Below are positions 32,732-41,134 of a stretch of 64,000 nucleotides of DNA, piece by piece. Location: contig NZ_KB894570.1 of the NCBI RefSeq assembly GCF_000374525.1, forward strand, positions 248,001 to 312,000, in the 5' to 3' direction. The position numbers and the translations under genes are program-made. The notes beneath the pieces are model-generated. The model did not search any database. It had not been told where the DNA came from and worked only from the letters and a program-made list of their open reading frames with translations. Every line of letters starts with the position of its first letter. Within the stretch, counting starts at the first letter, position 1. Source of the stretch: Amorphus coralli DSM 19760. Lineage in GTDB: Bacteria > Pseudomonadota > Alphaproteobacteria > Rhizobiales > Amorphaceae.

Positions 32732-34254
32732 GGCCCAACGTCCTCTTCATCACCGCCGACCAGTGGCGCGGCGACTGTCTTGGCGCAGCTGGCCATCCGG
32801 TGGTGCGGACCCCGAATGTCGACCGCTTGGCGGCCGAAGGCGTCTTGTTCCGACGCCACTACGCCAATGCGGCCCCGTGCTCTCCGGCGCGGGCGGTGCT
32901 CTATACCGGCCTTTATCAGATGACCAACAGGGTGTGCCGGAACGGGACCCCGCTGGATGACCGGTTCGACACGGTGGCGAAGGCAGCGCGGCGCGCGGGC
33001 TATGTGCCGACTTTGTTCGGTTACACCGATACCGGTCCGGACCCGCGCGGGCGGGCACCCCGCGATCCGGCGCTGACCAGCTACGAGGGCGTACTGCCCG
33101 GCTTCGACGTTCGCCAGGCATTGCCGGAGGACGATCGGCCGTGGCTCTCCTGGCTGGCACGTCGCGGCGTGGACGTCTCCGATCCCGCGCGTATCCATCG
33201 ACCGACCGATGAATTGGCTCCGGCCGTTTCGAGCCGGCCGCCCGCCTACGGAGCCGACCAGACCCAGACGGCCTTTCTTGCGGATGCCTTTCTCGACTGG
33301 CTCGCAGAGCAGGAGAGGGCGGGCCCATGGTTCGCCCACATCTCCTTTTTGCGACCGCACCCGCCGTTCATCGTGCCGGAGCCCTATGCCTCCCTGTATG
33401 AGGGCGTCGAAGCGCCGGACCCGGTGGGACTTGGGAGTGCGCAGGCGGAGGCAGACCTTCATCCGCTCGTCGCGTTCACCCTCGATCGGCTGGCGAAGTC
33501 GGACTTCATTCCGGGAGCGGCGGGGCGCGCGCGCGATTGGAGCGACGAAGAGCGGCGCACCATCCGACAGATCTACTGGGGCATGATCAGCGAGGTGGAT
33601 GCCCACCTTGGCCGCGTTTTCGACGCGATCAAGGAGAGTGGCGCTTGGGATAACACGGTGATCGTGTTCACCTCCGATCATGCCGAGCTGATGGGGGATC
33701 ATCATCTTCTCGGCAAGGGTGGCTTCTTCGACGGCGGCTACCATGTGCCGCTGGTCGTTAGGCTGCCCGGCGGTGCCGATGGCGCAGTGGTGGAGGCGTT
33801 CACCGAGGCCGCCGATGTCTTTCCGACAATCGCGGACCTGATCGGTGCCGTGCCGGCAAACGCGCCTGACGGTCGGTCACTGCGGCCGTTTCTGGAGGGA
33901 CGGCGCCCCATCGCCTGGCGCGACCATGTTTTCTGGGAGTTCGATTTCCGAGACGTGGCGGGCCGGGCGGCGGAAATCCGGTTCGGGCTTTCGTCCCGGT
34001 CCTGCAATCTTGCCGTCATCCGGGACGCGACCACCAAATATGTCCACTTTGCCGGGCTGCCACCGCTGCTCTTCGACCTGGAGGCGGATCCAGGCGAGAC
34101 GCGCAACCTGGCGCAGGAGCCTGCGTGGCGGGAGCGGAGGCTGGAACTTGCGGAACTCCTGCTCGCCCATCGTGCCGCCCATCTCGACCAGACCCTGGCT
34201 TTGACCGCGCTGACGGAGCGGGGCCCGGTGTCGGAGCTCCCCTGGCCGGAGTGA
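32728..34254 (+). CDS. Phosphonate monoester hydrolase (arylsulfatase superfamily)
   Basis: 508-aa alkaline-phosphatase-fold enzyme. Asp11 starts the metal site (VLFITADQWRGDCLG). The formylglycine signature CxPxR is CSPAR at 51-55, followed by AVLYTGLYQM and RNGTPLDDRF, a stretch typical of phosphonate monoester hydrolases. The metal pair Asp317-His318 is in FTSDHAELMGDHHLLGKGGFFDGGYHVP. Cys51 needs conversion to formylglycine by a sulfatase-modifying enzyme encoded elsewhere. The enzyme would cleave esters of alkyl phosphonates (for example aminoethylphosphonate headgroups), feeding the oxidase and PhnX. ATG overlaps the phnX stop (ATGA). It ends 12 nt from convergent phaZ. Confidence 0.88.
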   Translation: MRPNVLFITADQWRGDCLGAAGHPVVRTPNVDRLAAEGVLFRRHYANAAPCSPARAVLYTGLYQMTNRVCRNGTPLDDRFDTVAKAARRAGYVPTLFGYTDTGPDPRGRAPRDPALTSYEGVLPGFDVRQALPEDDRPWLSWLARRGVDVSDPARIHRPTDELAPAVSSRPPAYGADQTQTAFLADAFLDWLAEQERAGPWFAHISFLRPHPPFIVPEPYASLYEGVEAPDPVGLGSAQAEADLHPLVAFTLDRLAKSDFIPGAAGRARDWSDEERRTIRQIYWGMISEVDAHLGRVFDAIKESGAWDNTVIVFTSDHAELMGDHHLLGKGGFFDGGYHVPLVVRLPGGADGAVVEAFTEAADVFPTIADLIGAVPANAPDGRSLRPFLEGRRPIAWRDHVFWEFDFRDVAGRAAEIRFGLSSRSCNLAVIRDATTKYVHFAGLPPLLFDLEADPGETRNLAQEPAWRERRLELAELLLAHRAAHLDQTLALTALTERGPVSELPWPE

Positions 34255-34266
34255 GAATGGCCGCTG

Positions 34267-35481
34267 CTACTCCATGGCAAGGATCATGTTGCGCACGACC
34301 GGATAGATCTCCCGTTGCCAGCGCTTGCCGTTGAACACGCCGTAATGGCCCACATTGGCCTGGAGGTGATGGCGCTTCAGGTGCGGCCTCAGCGAACGGC
34401 AGAGATCGTGGGCGGCGGCGGTCTGACCGAGAGCGCAGATGTCGTCGCGCCCGCCTTCCACGGTGAGCAGGGCGGTCTTGCGGATCGCTCCGGGATCGAC
34501 AATCCGGTCGCGGTAGCCGAACTCGCCTTTGGCAAGCTCGTTGCGCTGGAACACCCGGTCGATGGTCTCGATGTAGAATTCCTCGGTGAGGTCGAGGACG
34601 GCGAAATATTCGTCGTAGAAGGTCTTGATTCTCTCCGCCTCGGCCGTCTCGCCCCTTGCCATGTGCTCATAGAGCCTGCGGTGCGCGGCCTGATGACGGT
34701 CCATGTTCATCGCCATGAAGGCGGTGAGCTGCAGGAAGCCCGGATAGACCCGCCGTCCACCGCCGGGATAGCGGCCGGGCACGCTGGCGATGACGGAGCG
34801 CTCGAACCAGGAGAGCGGCTTCGACATGGCGAGTTCGTTGACCGCCGTCGGGCTTTCCGACACGTCGATCGGGCCGGCCATCAGCGTCATGGAACGGGGG
34901 GTGGCCGGGTGGTCGTCCTCCGACATGATGGCCACGGCGGCGAGCGCCTGCACGCAGGGTTGGCAGACCGCCAGAATGTGGGCGCCGGGGCCGATCTCCT
35001 CCAGGAAACGGACGAGATAGTCGATGTAGTCGTCAATGGCGAAACGCCCGGCTTCCAGCGGTACGTCGCGGGCATTCACCCAATCTGTGATGTAGACCTC
35101 GTGGTCGCGCAGAAGCGTCTCCACGGTGCCGCGCAGCAGCGTGGAGAAGTGGCCGGACAGCGGTGCGACAACCAGCACCCGCGGCTGCTCGGTGTCGATG
35201 TCCTTCGAAAACTTCAGAAGCTGGCCGAAGGGGAGGTCGAGGGCGACTTCGGTGGTGACCGGCACATCGCGATTGCCGACGCGCACATGGTCGATGCCGA
35301 AATCGGGACGCGTGTGGGAGAGCTCGAAGCGCGACAGCATCGCCATCCCGGCTTCCAGGCGATTCCGGACGTCAGCCGCGAACCCCCATCCCAGCCAGTC
35401 GGGTACGGGCATCGAGTTTCGGGCAAGCGCCCGCAGCGGAGCAATGAGATCGTCCTGAAGCTGATAGGTCCGGTAGAGCAT
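34267..35481 (-). CDS. phaZ: Intracellular polyhydroxybutyrate depolymerase
   Basis: 404-aa cytoplasmic alpha/beta hydrolase that mobilises PHB granules, the carbon store. The start MLYRTYQLQDDLIAPLRALA is characteristic, the nucleophile region reads HILAVCQPCVQALAAVA (Cys-type box instead of a lipase GxSxG), and the His region is ANVGHYGVFNGKRW. ATG 35481 begins conserved sequence; a 54-codon extension upstream crosses the regulatory region and is rejected. It is divergent from a GST gene. Two TGC-N3-GC motifs 26-67 nt upstream suggest control by the PHB-responsive regulator PhaR. Confidence 0.92.
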   Translation of the reverse strand: MLYRTYQLQDDLIAPLRALARNSMPVPDWLGWGFAADVRNRLEAGMAMLSRFELSHTRPDFGIDHVRVGNRDVPVTTEVALDLPFGQLLKFSKDIDTEQPRVLVVAPLSGHFSTLLRGTVETLLRDHEVYITDWVNARDVPLEAGRFAIDDYIDYLVRFLEEIGPGAHILAVCQPCVQALAAVAIMSEDDHPATPRSMTLMAGPIDVSESPTAVNELAMSKPLSWFERSVIASVPGRYPGGGRRVYPGFLQLTAFMAMNMDRHQAAHRRLYEHMARGETAEAERIKTFYDEYFAVLDLTEEFYIETIDRVFQRNELAKGEFGYRDRIVDPGAIRKTALLTVEGGRDDICALGQTAAAHDLCRSLRPHLKRHHLQANVGHYGVFNGKRWQREIYPVVRNMILAME

Positions 35482-35506
35482 CGAAGGGTCCCGGCCGGGG
35501 GTGATA

Positions 35507-35548
35507 TTGCACTGCAAAAAAATAGTGCGAATAGTCCTGCATTGCGAG
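35507..35548. promoter_or_regulatory. Paired TGC-N3-GC motifs upstream of phaZ (candidate PhaR sites)
   Basis: TTGCA-C-TGCAA (35507-35517) and CTGC-ATT-GCGAG (35537-35548) both carry the TGC-N3-GC core and are centred 30 bp apart, about three helical turns. PhaR of related bacteria is reported to bind TGC-rich dyads near PHB genes. They lie in an AT-rich stretch between divergent phaZ and GST genes. Confidence 0.5.
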
Positions 35549-35683
35549 ACAATTGTCGGCGTGATGCCTGCGATCGGGCGATGGCCGGGATTGCAGGGAG
35601 CCGCCGACCGACACGAAGCAAGCACGAACCGGGCCATCGCCATCAGGGAGGGCCCGGATCAGGCAGGGACACAACAGGATCGA

Positions 35684-36352
35684 ATGAAAGCTGACATGAC
35701 AAAGGCGACGCTGACGATCTCCTCCAGGAACTATTCGTCCTGGTCGCTGCGCGGCTGGCTTCTCTGCCGCATGGCCGGGCTCGATTTCATGGAAGAGCAT
35801 GTCGGTCTCGACGATCCGGATACGCGCCAGGAATTGCTGCTCCTGTCTCCCTCAGTTCTGGTGCCGCGGCTGACCGATGGCGCGGTGACCGTCTGGGACA
35901 CGCTGGCGATTGCGGAATATCTGGCCGAGATCGCGCCGAAAGCCGGGCTCCTGCCGGGCGATCAGGCGGCCCGGGCCCACTGCCGGGCCGTCTCGGGTGA
36001 GATGCATTCCGGCTTTTACAATCTGCGCTCGGCGCTGCCCATGAACCTCAAGGCCCGGCACGATCAGTTCAAGATCTTCTCCGGGGCGCGGCCCGACGTC
36101 GAGCGCATCAAGGCGATCTGGAGCGAGTGCCTTGCCGCTTATGAGGGGCCGTACCTGTTCGGGTCGGCGCCGACGGTCGCTGATGCCATGTACGCGCCGG
36201 TATGCACGCGCTTCCGCACCTATGCCGTGGATCTCGAGCCCGAGCTTCAGGCCTATTGCGAAACGGTCTTCGCATGGCCGCTGATGCAGGAGTGGACCGA
36301 CGGCGCGCTTGCCGAGCCCGACGAGATCGTCGAGCTGGAAGTGGAGTTCTAG
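35684..36352 (+). CDS. Glutathione S-transferase family protein
   Basis: 222-aa two-domain GST. The N-terminal thioredoxin fold (ATLTISSRNYSSWSLRGWLLCRMAGLDFMEEHV) has Ser at the usual catalytic position in SSWSLR, and VLVPRLTDGAVTVWDTLAIAEYLAE supplies the cis-Pro and the glutathione-contacting Asp/Thr. The all-helical C-terminal domain follows. ATG 35684 has AGGA five bases upstream; the second Met at 35696 is also possible. Substrate is unknown. It is divergent from phaZ. Confidence 0.87.
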   Translation: MKADMTKATLTISSRNYSSWSLRGWLLCRMAGLDFMEEHVGLDDPDTRQELLLLSPSVLVPRLTDGAVTVWDTLAIAEYLAEIAPKAGLLPGDQAARAHCRAVSGEMHSGFYNLRSALPMNLKARHDQFKIFSGARPDVERIKAIWSECLAAYEGPYLFGSAPTVADAMYAPVCTRFRTYAVDLEPELQAYCETVFAWPLMQEWTDGALAEPDEIVELEVEF

Positions 36353-36513
36353 AGGGCGCAACCTTCGTACCAGCGACGTAAGGGAACGATCTGTGTAATT
36401 GCGCCGTTGCCCCGTCGTATCATCCGCAAAGGGGCTGGCGGCGGATGTCGGGATCTCCACGGAGCGATCCGGGCGGAAGGCCGCGTTCCTGTCGTCGAGA
36501 CACAGGAGAGATC

Positions 36514-37446
36514 ATGGCGTCCGGATCCAAGAAAGTCGTCTACGCCGCGCTGCTCGGCAACCTGGCCATCGCCATCACCAAATTTGCCGCGGCGGCCTGG
36601 ACAGGCTCCAGCGCGATGCTGTCGGAGGGCATCCACTCCGCCGTCGATACTTCCAATCAGGTCATCCTGCTGTTCGGCATGAAGCGCGCGTCGCGGCCGC
36701 CGGACGACGCGCACCCGTTCGGCTACGGCATGGAGATCTATTTCTGGGCGTTCGTGGTGGCACTGCTGATCTTCGCGCTCGGCGGATCGGTGTCGATCTA
36801 CGAAGGCATCCACCGGGTCATGCACCCCGAACCGATCCACCAGCCTTGGGCGAATTTCGTGGTGCTGGGGATCGCCATCGTCATCGAGGGTTACATTTTC
36901 CGCATCGCGTGGAAGGAGCTGCGCCACCAGCAGCCGAACCGCTCCATCTGGCGGGCGCTGCAGGTGAGCAAGGACCCGAGCGTCTTCGCGATCTTCTGCG
37001 AGGACTTGGCCGCGCTTGCGGGCCTTTCAGTGGCCCTGATCGGCGTGGCTCTTGCCTACTATCTCGAGATGCCCGTCTTCGACGGCATTGCTTCCATTCT
37101 GATCGGCGTGATCCTCGTTGCCACCGCCGTTTTCCTGGCAAGGGAAACGCTCAGCCTGATGACTGGCGAAAGCGCGTCCAAGGGCGTGCTCGCCGACGTG
37201 CGCGAGGTGCTCAATGGCGACAACCGCGTCAATCATGTCGGCGAGGTGCTCAGCATGCATCTCGGTCCCCGGGAAATCCTGATCGCCGTGTCGGTCGACT
37301 TTGACGAGGAGCTGTCGGGCGAGGATGTCGAGACGACGATGCGTGAGCTGACGCTGGCGCTGGAAGACAAGCGCGATGAAATCAGCCGGGTCTTCTTGCG
37401 GCCCGTGCGCTCGCGCACCCCGACACCGACGCCCGTTCTGCCGTGA
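36514..37446 (+). CDS. Cation diffusion facilitator family transporter
   Basis: 310-aa inner-membrane antiporter that exports divalent metals (Zn, Fe, Co, Mn). It has six predicted helices. TM2 carries the metal motif HSAVDTSNQ, followed by DDAHPFGYGMEIYFWAF, and TM5 has CEDLAALAGLSVALIGV. A cytoplasmic C-terminal dimer domain starts near residue 220. ATG 36514 is preceded by AGGAGAG. It is a stand-alone gene, convergent with the betaine transporter, with a hairpin between. Confidence 0.9.
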   Translation: MASGSKKVVYAALLGNLAIAITKFAAAAWTGSSAMLSEGIHSAVDTSNQVILLFGMKRASRPPDDAHPFGYGMEIYFWAFVVALLIFALGGSVSIYEGIHRVMHPEPIHQPWANFVVLGIAIVIEGYIFRIAWKELRHQQPNRSIWRALQVSKDPSVFAIFCEDLAALAGLSVALIGVALAYYLEMPVFDGIASILIGVILVATAVFLARETLSLMTGESASKGVLADVREVLNGDNRVNHVGEVLSMHLGPREILIAVSVDFDEELSGEDVETTMRELTLALEDKRDEISRVFLRPVRSRTPTPTPVLP

Positions 37447-37504
37447 GGTAGAGCCAGGCCCTGCCGGCGGGGCGCTTGGCCAGCCGCATGCGCTGGGAAA
37501 GGAC

Positions 37505-37522
37505 CTGACGTTCGCACGTCAG
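37505..37522. terminator. Hairpin between convergent CDF and ABC genes
   Basis: CTGACGT (37505-37511) and ACGTCAG (37516-37522) form a perfect 7-bp stem with a TCGC loop in the 91-nt gap between convergent genes. There is no T-run on either side, so it is a weak bidirectional terminator at best. Confidence 0.45.
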
Positions 37523-37537
37523 CCTGACCGCACCGGA

Positions 37538-38749
37538 TCAGCCGTCATCGTTGGCGAGTGATGCCAGCGCGTCCGTCGCTGACATCCGGCCAACCACGCG
37601 CCCTTCAGCATCGACGACCACCAGCGGCGTCGAGTGACCGGCGAAGCGGGGCAGAACCTCGGCAAGAACGGTGTCGTCGCTGGCCTTTTCCGGCATCGGG
37701 AGGTTGCCGGTGTCCGTCCACCAGGCGTCCGGCTCGTTGCGTCCGGCGTAAAGGGTTGCCTCGGAGACGGCGCCAACCGGCCGGTTCTCTCCGTCCACGA
37801 CCACGACGGCATCGACGCCATCGCGTTCGATCAGTTCGATGAGGCGCGCACGGGAAAGTTCAGAGGCCGCAAGCGTGGTGGCGTCGCGCTTGGTGCTGGC
37901 TAGCGTCACCACGCGTCCACGGTTCACGTCGCGAACGAACCGCTCCACGTAGTCGTCGGCGGGATGAAGCAGGATGTCTTCGCCGGTGCCTACCTGACGC
38001 AACTCGCCATCGTTAAGGATGGCGATGTGGTCGCCAAGGCGCAGCGCCTCGTCGAGATCATGGGTGATAAACACGATGGTCTTGTGCAGCTTGGACTGCA
38101 GTTCTTTGAGCTGCGCCTGCATGTCGCCCCGGATGAGCGGATCGAGGGCGGAAAAGGCCTCATCCATCAGGAGCACGTCGGCGCTGGTCGCGAGTGCTCG
38201 GGCAAGGCCGACACGCTGCTGCATGCCACCCGACAGATGACGCGGATAGCGGTCCTCGTAGCCGGCGAGCCCCACCGTCTCGATCTGCTCCATCGCCGCC
38301 TCGCGCGCCTTGTCCCTGGCGACCCCATCGACCCGCAACGGGTACATGACATTGGCCAGCACGGTCTTGTGCGGCAGCAGGGCGAAGCGCTGGAAGACCA
38401 TGGAGATCTTCTGGCGGCGCATGGCACGGAGTTGCTTTTCGTCGAGGGTGAGGACGTCTTCCCCGTCGATCAGGATGCGCCCGGCGGTGGGCTCGATCAG
38501 CCGGTTGATGTGCCGGATGAGGGTCGATTTGCCGGACCCGGACAGCCCCATCACCACGAATGTCTCGCCGGACGCGATGTCGAGGCTGATGTCGCGGATG
38601 CCGACCACGTGACCGGTTTCCTCAAGGATCTCGCGCTTCGAGGCACCGGTCTCGACGCGAGGGAGCACGGACTGCGGATCCTCGCCAAAGATCTTGTAGA
38701 CGTGCTCGATGGAGATTTTTGGATCCCGGGGCGGGGTGGAGCTGCTCAT
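37538..38749 (-). CDS. Glycine betaine/proline-type ABC transporter ATPase with CBS domains
   Basis: 403-aa ATPase of the ProV/OpuAA class. Walker A GLSGSGKST, signature LSGGMQQRVGLARAL and Walker B VLLMDEAFSALD are intact, and the N-terminus HVYKIFGEDP is typical of this class. The last 130 residues hold a CBS pair (about 280-400), the module that senses ionic strength in osmoregulated transporters. It is the third gene of the operon, 6 nt after the permease gene. It powers uptake of a quaternary amine compatible solute. Confidence 0.9.
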   Translation of the reverse strand: MSSSTPPRDPKISIEHVYKIFGEDPQSVLPRVETGASKREILEETGHVVGIRDISLDIASGETFVVMGLSGSGKSTLIRHINRLIEPTAGRILIDGEDVLTLDEKQLRAMRRQKISMVFQRFALLPHKTVLANVMYPLRVDGVARDKAREAAMEQIETVGLAGYEDRYPRHLSGGMQQRVGLARALATSADVLLMDEAFSALDPLIRGDMQAQLKELQSKLHKTIVFITHDLDEALRLGDHIAILNDGELRQVGTGEDILLHPADDYVERFVRDVNRGRVVTLASTKRDATTLAASELSRARLIELIERDGVDAVVVVDGENRPVGAVSEATLYAGRNEPDAWWTDTGNLPMPEKASDDTVLAEVLPRFAGHSTPLVVVDAEGRVVGRMSATDALASLANDDG

Positions 38750-38755
38750 CGGGGC

Positions 38756-39631
38756 CTAGCTGTTGTGAAGATGCTGCTGCACGCGGCGGCCGTAGGCCTG
38801 CGCGATGCGGTCGAAGATGATCGCCAGGAAGACGATGGCGAGACCGGCGAGCAGGCCGCGGCTGACCTCCAGCCGCTGGATACCCTGCAGAACCTGGTAG
38901 CCGAGACCGCCGGCGCCGATCATGGAGGCGATGACCACCATGGAAAGCGCCATCATGGTGGTCTGGTTGATGCCGGCCATGATGGTCGGAAGGGCAAGCG
39001 GGATCTGGACGGAGAACAGGCGTTGGGTCGAGGTCGCACCGAACGCGGTGACCGCCTCGATCACCTCCGCGTCGACCTGGCGAATGCCGAGATTGGTGAG
39101 CCGGATGACGGGCGGCACGGCGAACACAATGGTGGCGAGCAGCGCGGGGATCTTGCCTGGCCCGAACAGCATTACGAACGGGATCAGGTAGACGAAGATC
39201 GGCATGGTCTGCATCACGTCGAGCACCGGCAGCATGATCGACTGCATGCGGTCAGACCGAGACATCAAGATACCGAGGGGAATGCCGACGAGAATTGCGA
39301 GAAAGGTGGCCGTCAGCATTAGCGCGATGGTCGCCATGGCCGGTTCCCAGAGGCCGATCAGCCCGGTCAGGAAGAGCATCACGACGATGCCGATAGCCGT
39401 GGCGATGGATCGGGTTGCCAGGTAGCCGATCCCGGCGATCGCCAGGATGACGATGTACCAGGGGGTCCAGAGGAGGCCGTCCTCGATATTGTTGAGCAGG
39501 CGCAGGACCGGCAGGAAGGCGAGCTCGAGCTGGCGCCCCCATTCGATGACGACCCAGTTGAAGGCATCGTCGATGGCAAGGCGAAGCCCGCGCGTGTCGA
39601 TCAGCTCCGGAAAGCCGGCTTCCATCTGCAT
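38756..39631 (-). CDS. Glycine betaine/proline-type ABC transporter permease
   Basis: 291-aa ProW/OpuAB-type permease with a hydrophilic N-terminus (about 30 residues) and six to seven helices. The family motifs PLGILMSRSDRMQSIMLPVLDVMQTMPIFVYLIP and FGATSTQRLFSVQIPLALPTIMAGINQTTMMALSMVVIASMIGAGGLG are clear. Start codons ATG 39631 or ATG 39625 are both possible. It follows the binding-protein gene after a 123-nt gap containing a strong terminator. Confidence 0.9.
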   Translation of the reverse strand: MQMEAGFPELIDTRGLRLAIDDAFNWVVIEWGRQLELAFLPVLRLLNNIEDGLLWTPWYIVILAIAGIGYLATRSIATAIGIVVMLFLTGLIGLWEPAMATIALMLTATFLAILVGIPLGILMSRSDRMQSIMLPVLDVMQTMPIFVYLIPFVMLFGPGKIPALLATIVFAVPPVIRLTNLGIRQVDAEVIEAVTAFGATSTQRLFSVQIPLALPTIMAGINQTTMMALSMVVIASMIGAGGLGYQVLQGIQRLEVSRGLLAGLAIVFLAIIFDRIAQAYGRRVQQHLHNS

Positions 39632-39681
39632 GTCCCTCTGGTTCTACGGCAGGTTTCGTCCGGGCCAGTACGGCGGGCTCG

Positions 39682-39710
39682 AAAAACGGTCGGGCGCGAA
39701 CGCCCGACCG
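39682..39710 (-). terminator. Intrinsic terminator after the betaine binding-protein gene
   Basis: Read on the minus strand, a perfect 10-bp stem (CGGTCGGGCG / CGCCCGACCG) closes on a TTCG tetraloop and is followed by five T residues (39686-39682). It lies 45 nt after the binding-protein stop and before the permease start, so it should make binding-protein mRNA more abundant than permease mRNA. Confidence 0.88.
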
Positions 39711-39754
39711 CAACTTCAGGAGGGACGACCGTCATGACGGCGGCCGCTCCGAAC

Positions 39755-40768
39755 TCAGTTCAGGGAAGCCTTGACCTTGTCGGCCACATCGGCCGGAACC
39801 CAGGCCGTCCAGACGTCCTCGTGGTTCTCCAGGAAGTAGGCCGAAACGTCTTCCGGGCTCGCGGACTGTTCGTCGCCCCAGGCCAGAATCTCGTTCACGA
39901 CGTCGTTCGGGATCTGCATCTTGGACAGGAAATCAGCGACCGGCTGTGCCTTGTCGCGCAGCTCGGTCGTGGCGGCCACGGCGACTTCGCCCTTCTGCCA
40001 GCCGGAGACCTGCGGGTCGGCACAGTCCTTGTCGGTCAGGCACTTGAACCTTTCGGCGTCGTAGGCCGGCATGTCGAGACGCACCAGGCCATAGCGGCCG
40101 ATCACCGCCGTCGGACCCCAGTAGTAGCCGACGAAAGGCTCCTTGCGGGTTACCTTTCGGGCGATGGACGCCTTCAGGTTGGCACCGGAGCCGGGGGAGA
40201 AGAGCTCGAAGGTCTCACCCAGGCCGAGTGCCTTGAAGAGGTTATTCGTGATGATCTCGCAGCCCCAGCCGGGAGGGCAGCCATACAGGCGACCCTGATC
40301 GGGCGAGGAGGGCTCGGTGAAGACCTCCCAGTTGTCCTTCAAGTCGGTGACCGACTTGATCTCAGGGTGCTCCTCGGCGAGGTAGTCCGGGATCCACCAG
40401 CCCTCGACGCCGCCGGAGCCGAAGATGTCACCGGCCTTGTAGACGTTGCCTTTGTCCATCGCCTTTTCCCAGATGGCCTGGGCAGTGGAGACCCACATCT
40501 CGGGAGCGATGTCGGGCTGCGACTTGGTCAGCATGGAGGTGGCGGTGGGAACCGTGTCTCCCGGCACGAGTTCGGCATTGCAGCCGTAGCCTTCGGCGAG
40601 GATGTCGCGGGTGATATTGGCCAGGGCGCTGGCGGACAGCCACGTCATGTTGGCGACCGTGATGGTATCCTCGGTGCCGCAATCGGCAGCCTTGGCCGTG
40701 GACGGCGCAAGGCCGGCGGCAAGCAATGCAATGCCACCAGCCGCAACGAGCGGTTTCACGCAGTTCAT
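39755..40768 (-). CDS. Glycine betaine/choline-type ABC transporter substrate-binding protein
   Basis: 337-aa periplasmic protein of the ProX/OpuAC class. A signal peptide (MNCVKPLVAAGGIALLAAGLAPSTAKA) precedes CGTEDTITVANMTWLSASA. Aromatic residues typical of the cation-pi binding box are spread through EMWVSTAQAIW, GWWIPDYL and VGYYWGPTAVI. ATG 40768 is chosen for its signal sequence and the GAGGAG site just upstream. It is the first gene of the operon and the substrate receptor. Glycine betaine, choline or a related quaternary amine is likely. Confidence 0.9.
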   Translation of the reverse strand: MNCVKPLVAAGGIALLAAGLAPSTAKAADCGTEDTITVANMTWLSASALANITRDILAEGYGCNAELVPGDTVPTATSMLTKSQPDIAPEMWVSTAQAIWEKAMDKGNVYKAGDIFGSGGVEGWWIPDYLAEEHPEIKSVTDLKDNWEVFTEPSSPDQGRLYGCPPGWGCEIITNNLFKALGLGETFELFSPGSGANLKASIARKVTRKEPFVGYYWGPTAVIGRYGLVRLDMPAYDAERFKCLTDKDCADPQVSGWQKGEVAVAATTELRDKAQPVADFLSKMQIPNDVVNEILAWGDEQSASPEDVSAYFLENHEDVWTAWVPADVADKVKASLN

Positions 40769-41134
40769 GGTGCTGCTCCTCTTGATCCAGTTGGGACGGC
40801 GCCGCGGATTCGCCGCGCCACTTCGGGCATCGCGACTTGCGAGACACATCTGCCCAGCCGAGCCGGGACCCCGCCTCGGCAAGAGGCTCGCGCAGCATGG
40901 AATTCAGGGCAATTGTAAAGTTTTGTCCCCGACTTCAATTCAATTGATGTCGTTTGCCTCCCGCAGAAATGGCAGTGTGCAGGTGCCCCGACGGGAGAGT
41001 CAAACCGGGTAGGCATCCGGCCGTGGTCGGGATGGCTCCTCGTTGGAGGGGTGACCATCAACGCCGCGCCGCCCGACAGGAAGCGATGACCGCTCCGGCC
41101 TGGAGCGGTTCGCTGGAGCGAATTCTGATCGCTG
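40769..41134. other. Non-coding region upstream of the betaine transporter
   Basis: The 366-nt gap between the divergent-side start of the betaine operon and the Ldh2 gene stop holds no convincing ORF. An AT-rich patch near 40916-40950 includes a small dyad, CAATT-C-AATTG (40936-40946), that may belong to the transporter promoter. Nothing else is recognisable. Confidence 0.5.

Noticed and set aside
34315-35694. 459-codon plus-strand ORF opposite phaZ
   Set aside because: The minus strand encodes a full PHB depolymerase with conserved ends; this ORF is a shadow with no motifs.
37964-39322. 452-codon plus-strand ORF opposite the betaine ATPase and permease genes
   Set aside because: It spans two well-supported minus-strand genes and their junction; composition is that of an antisense frame.
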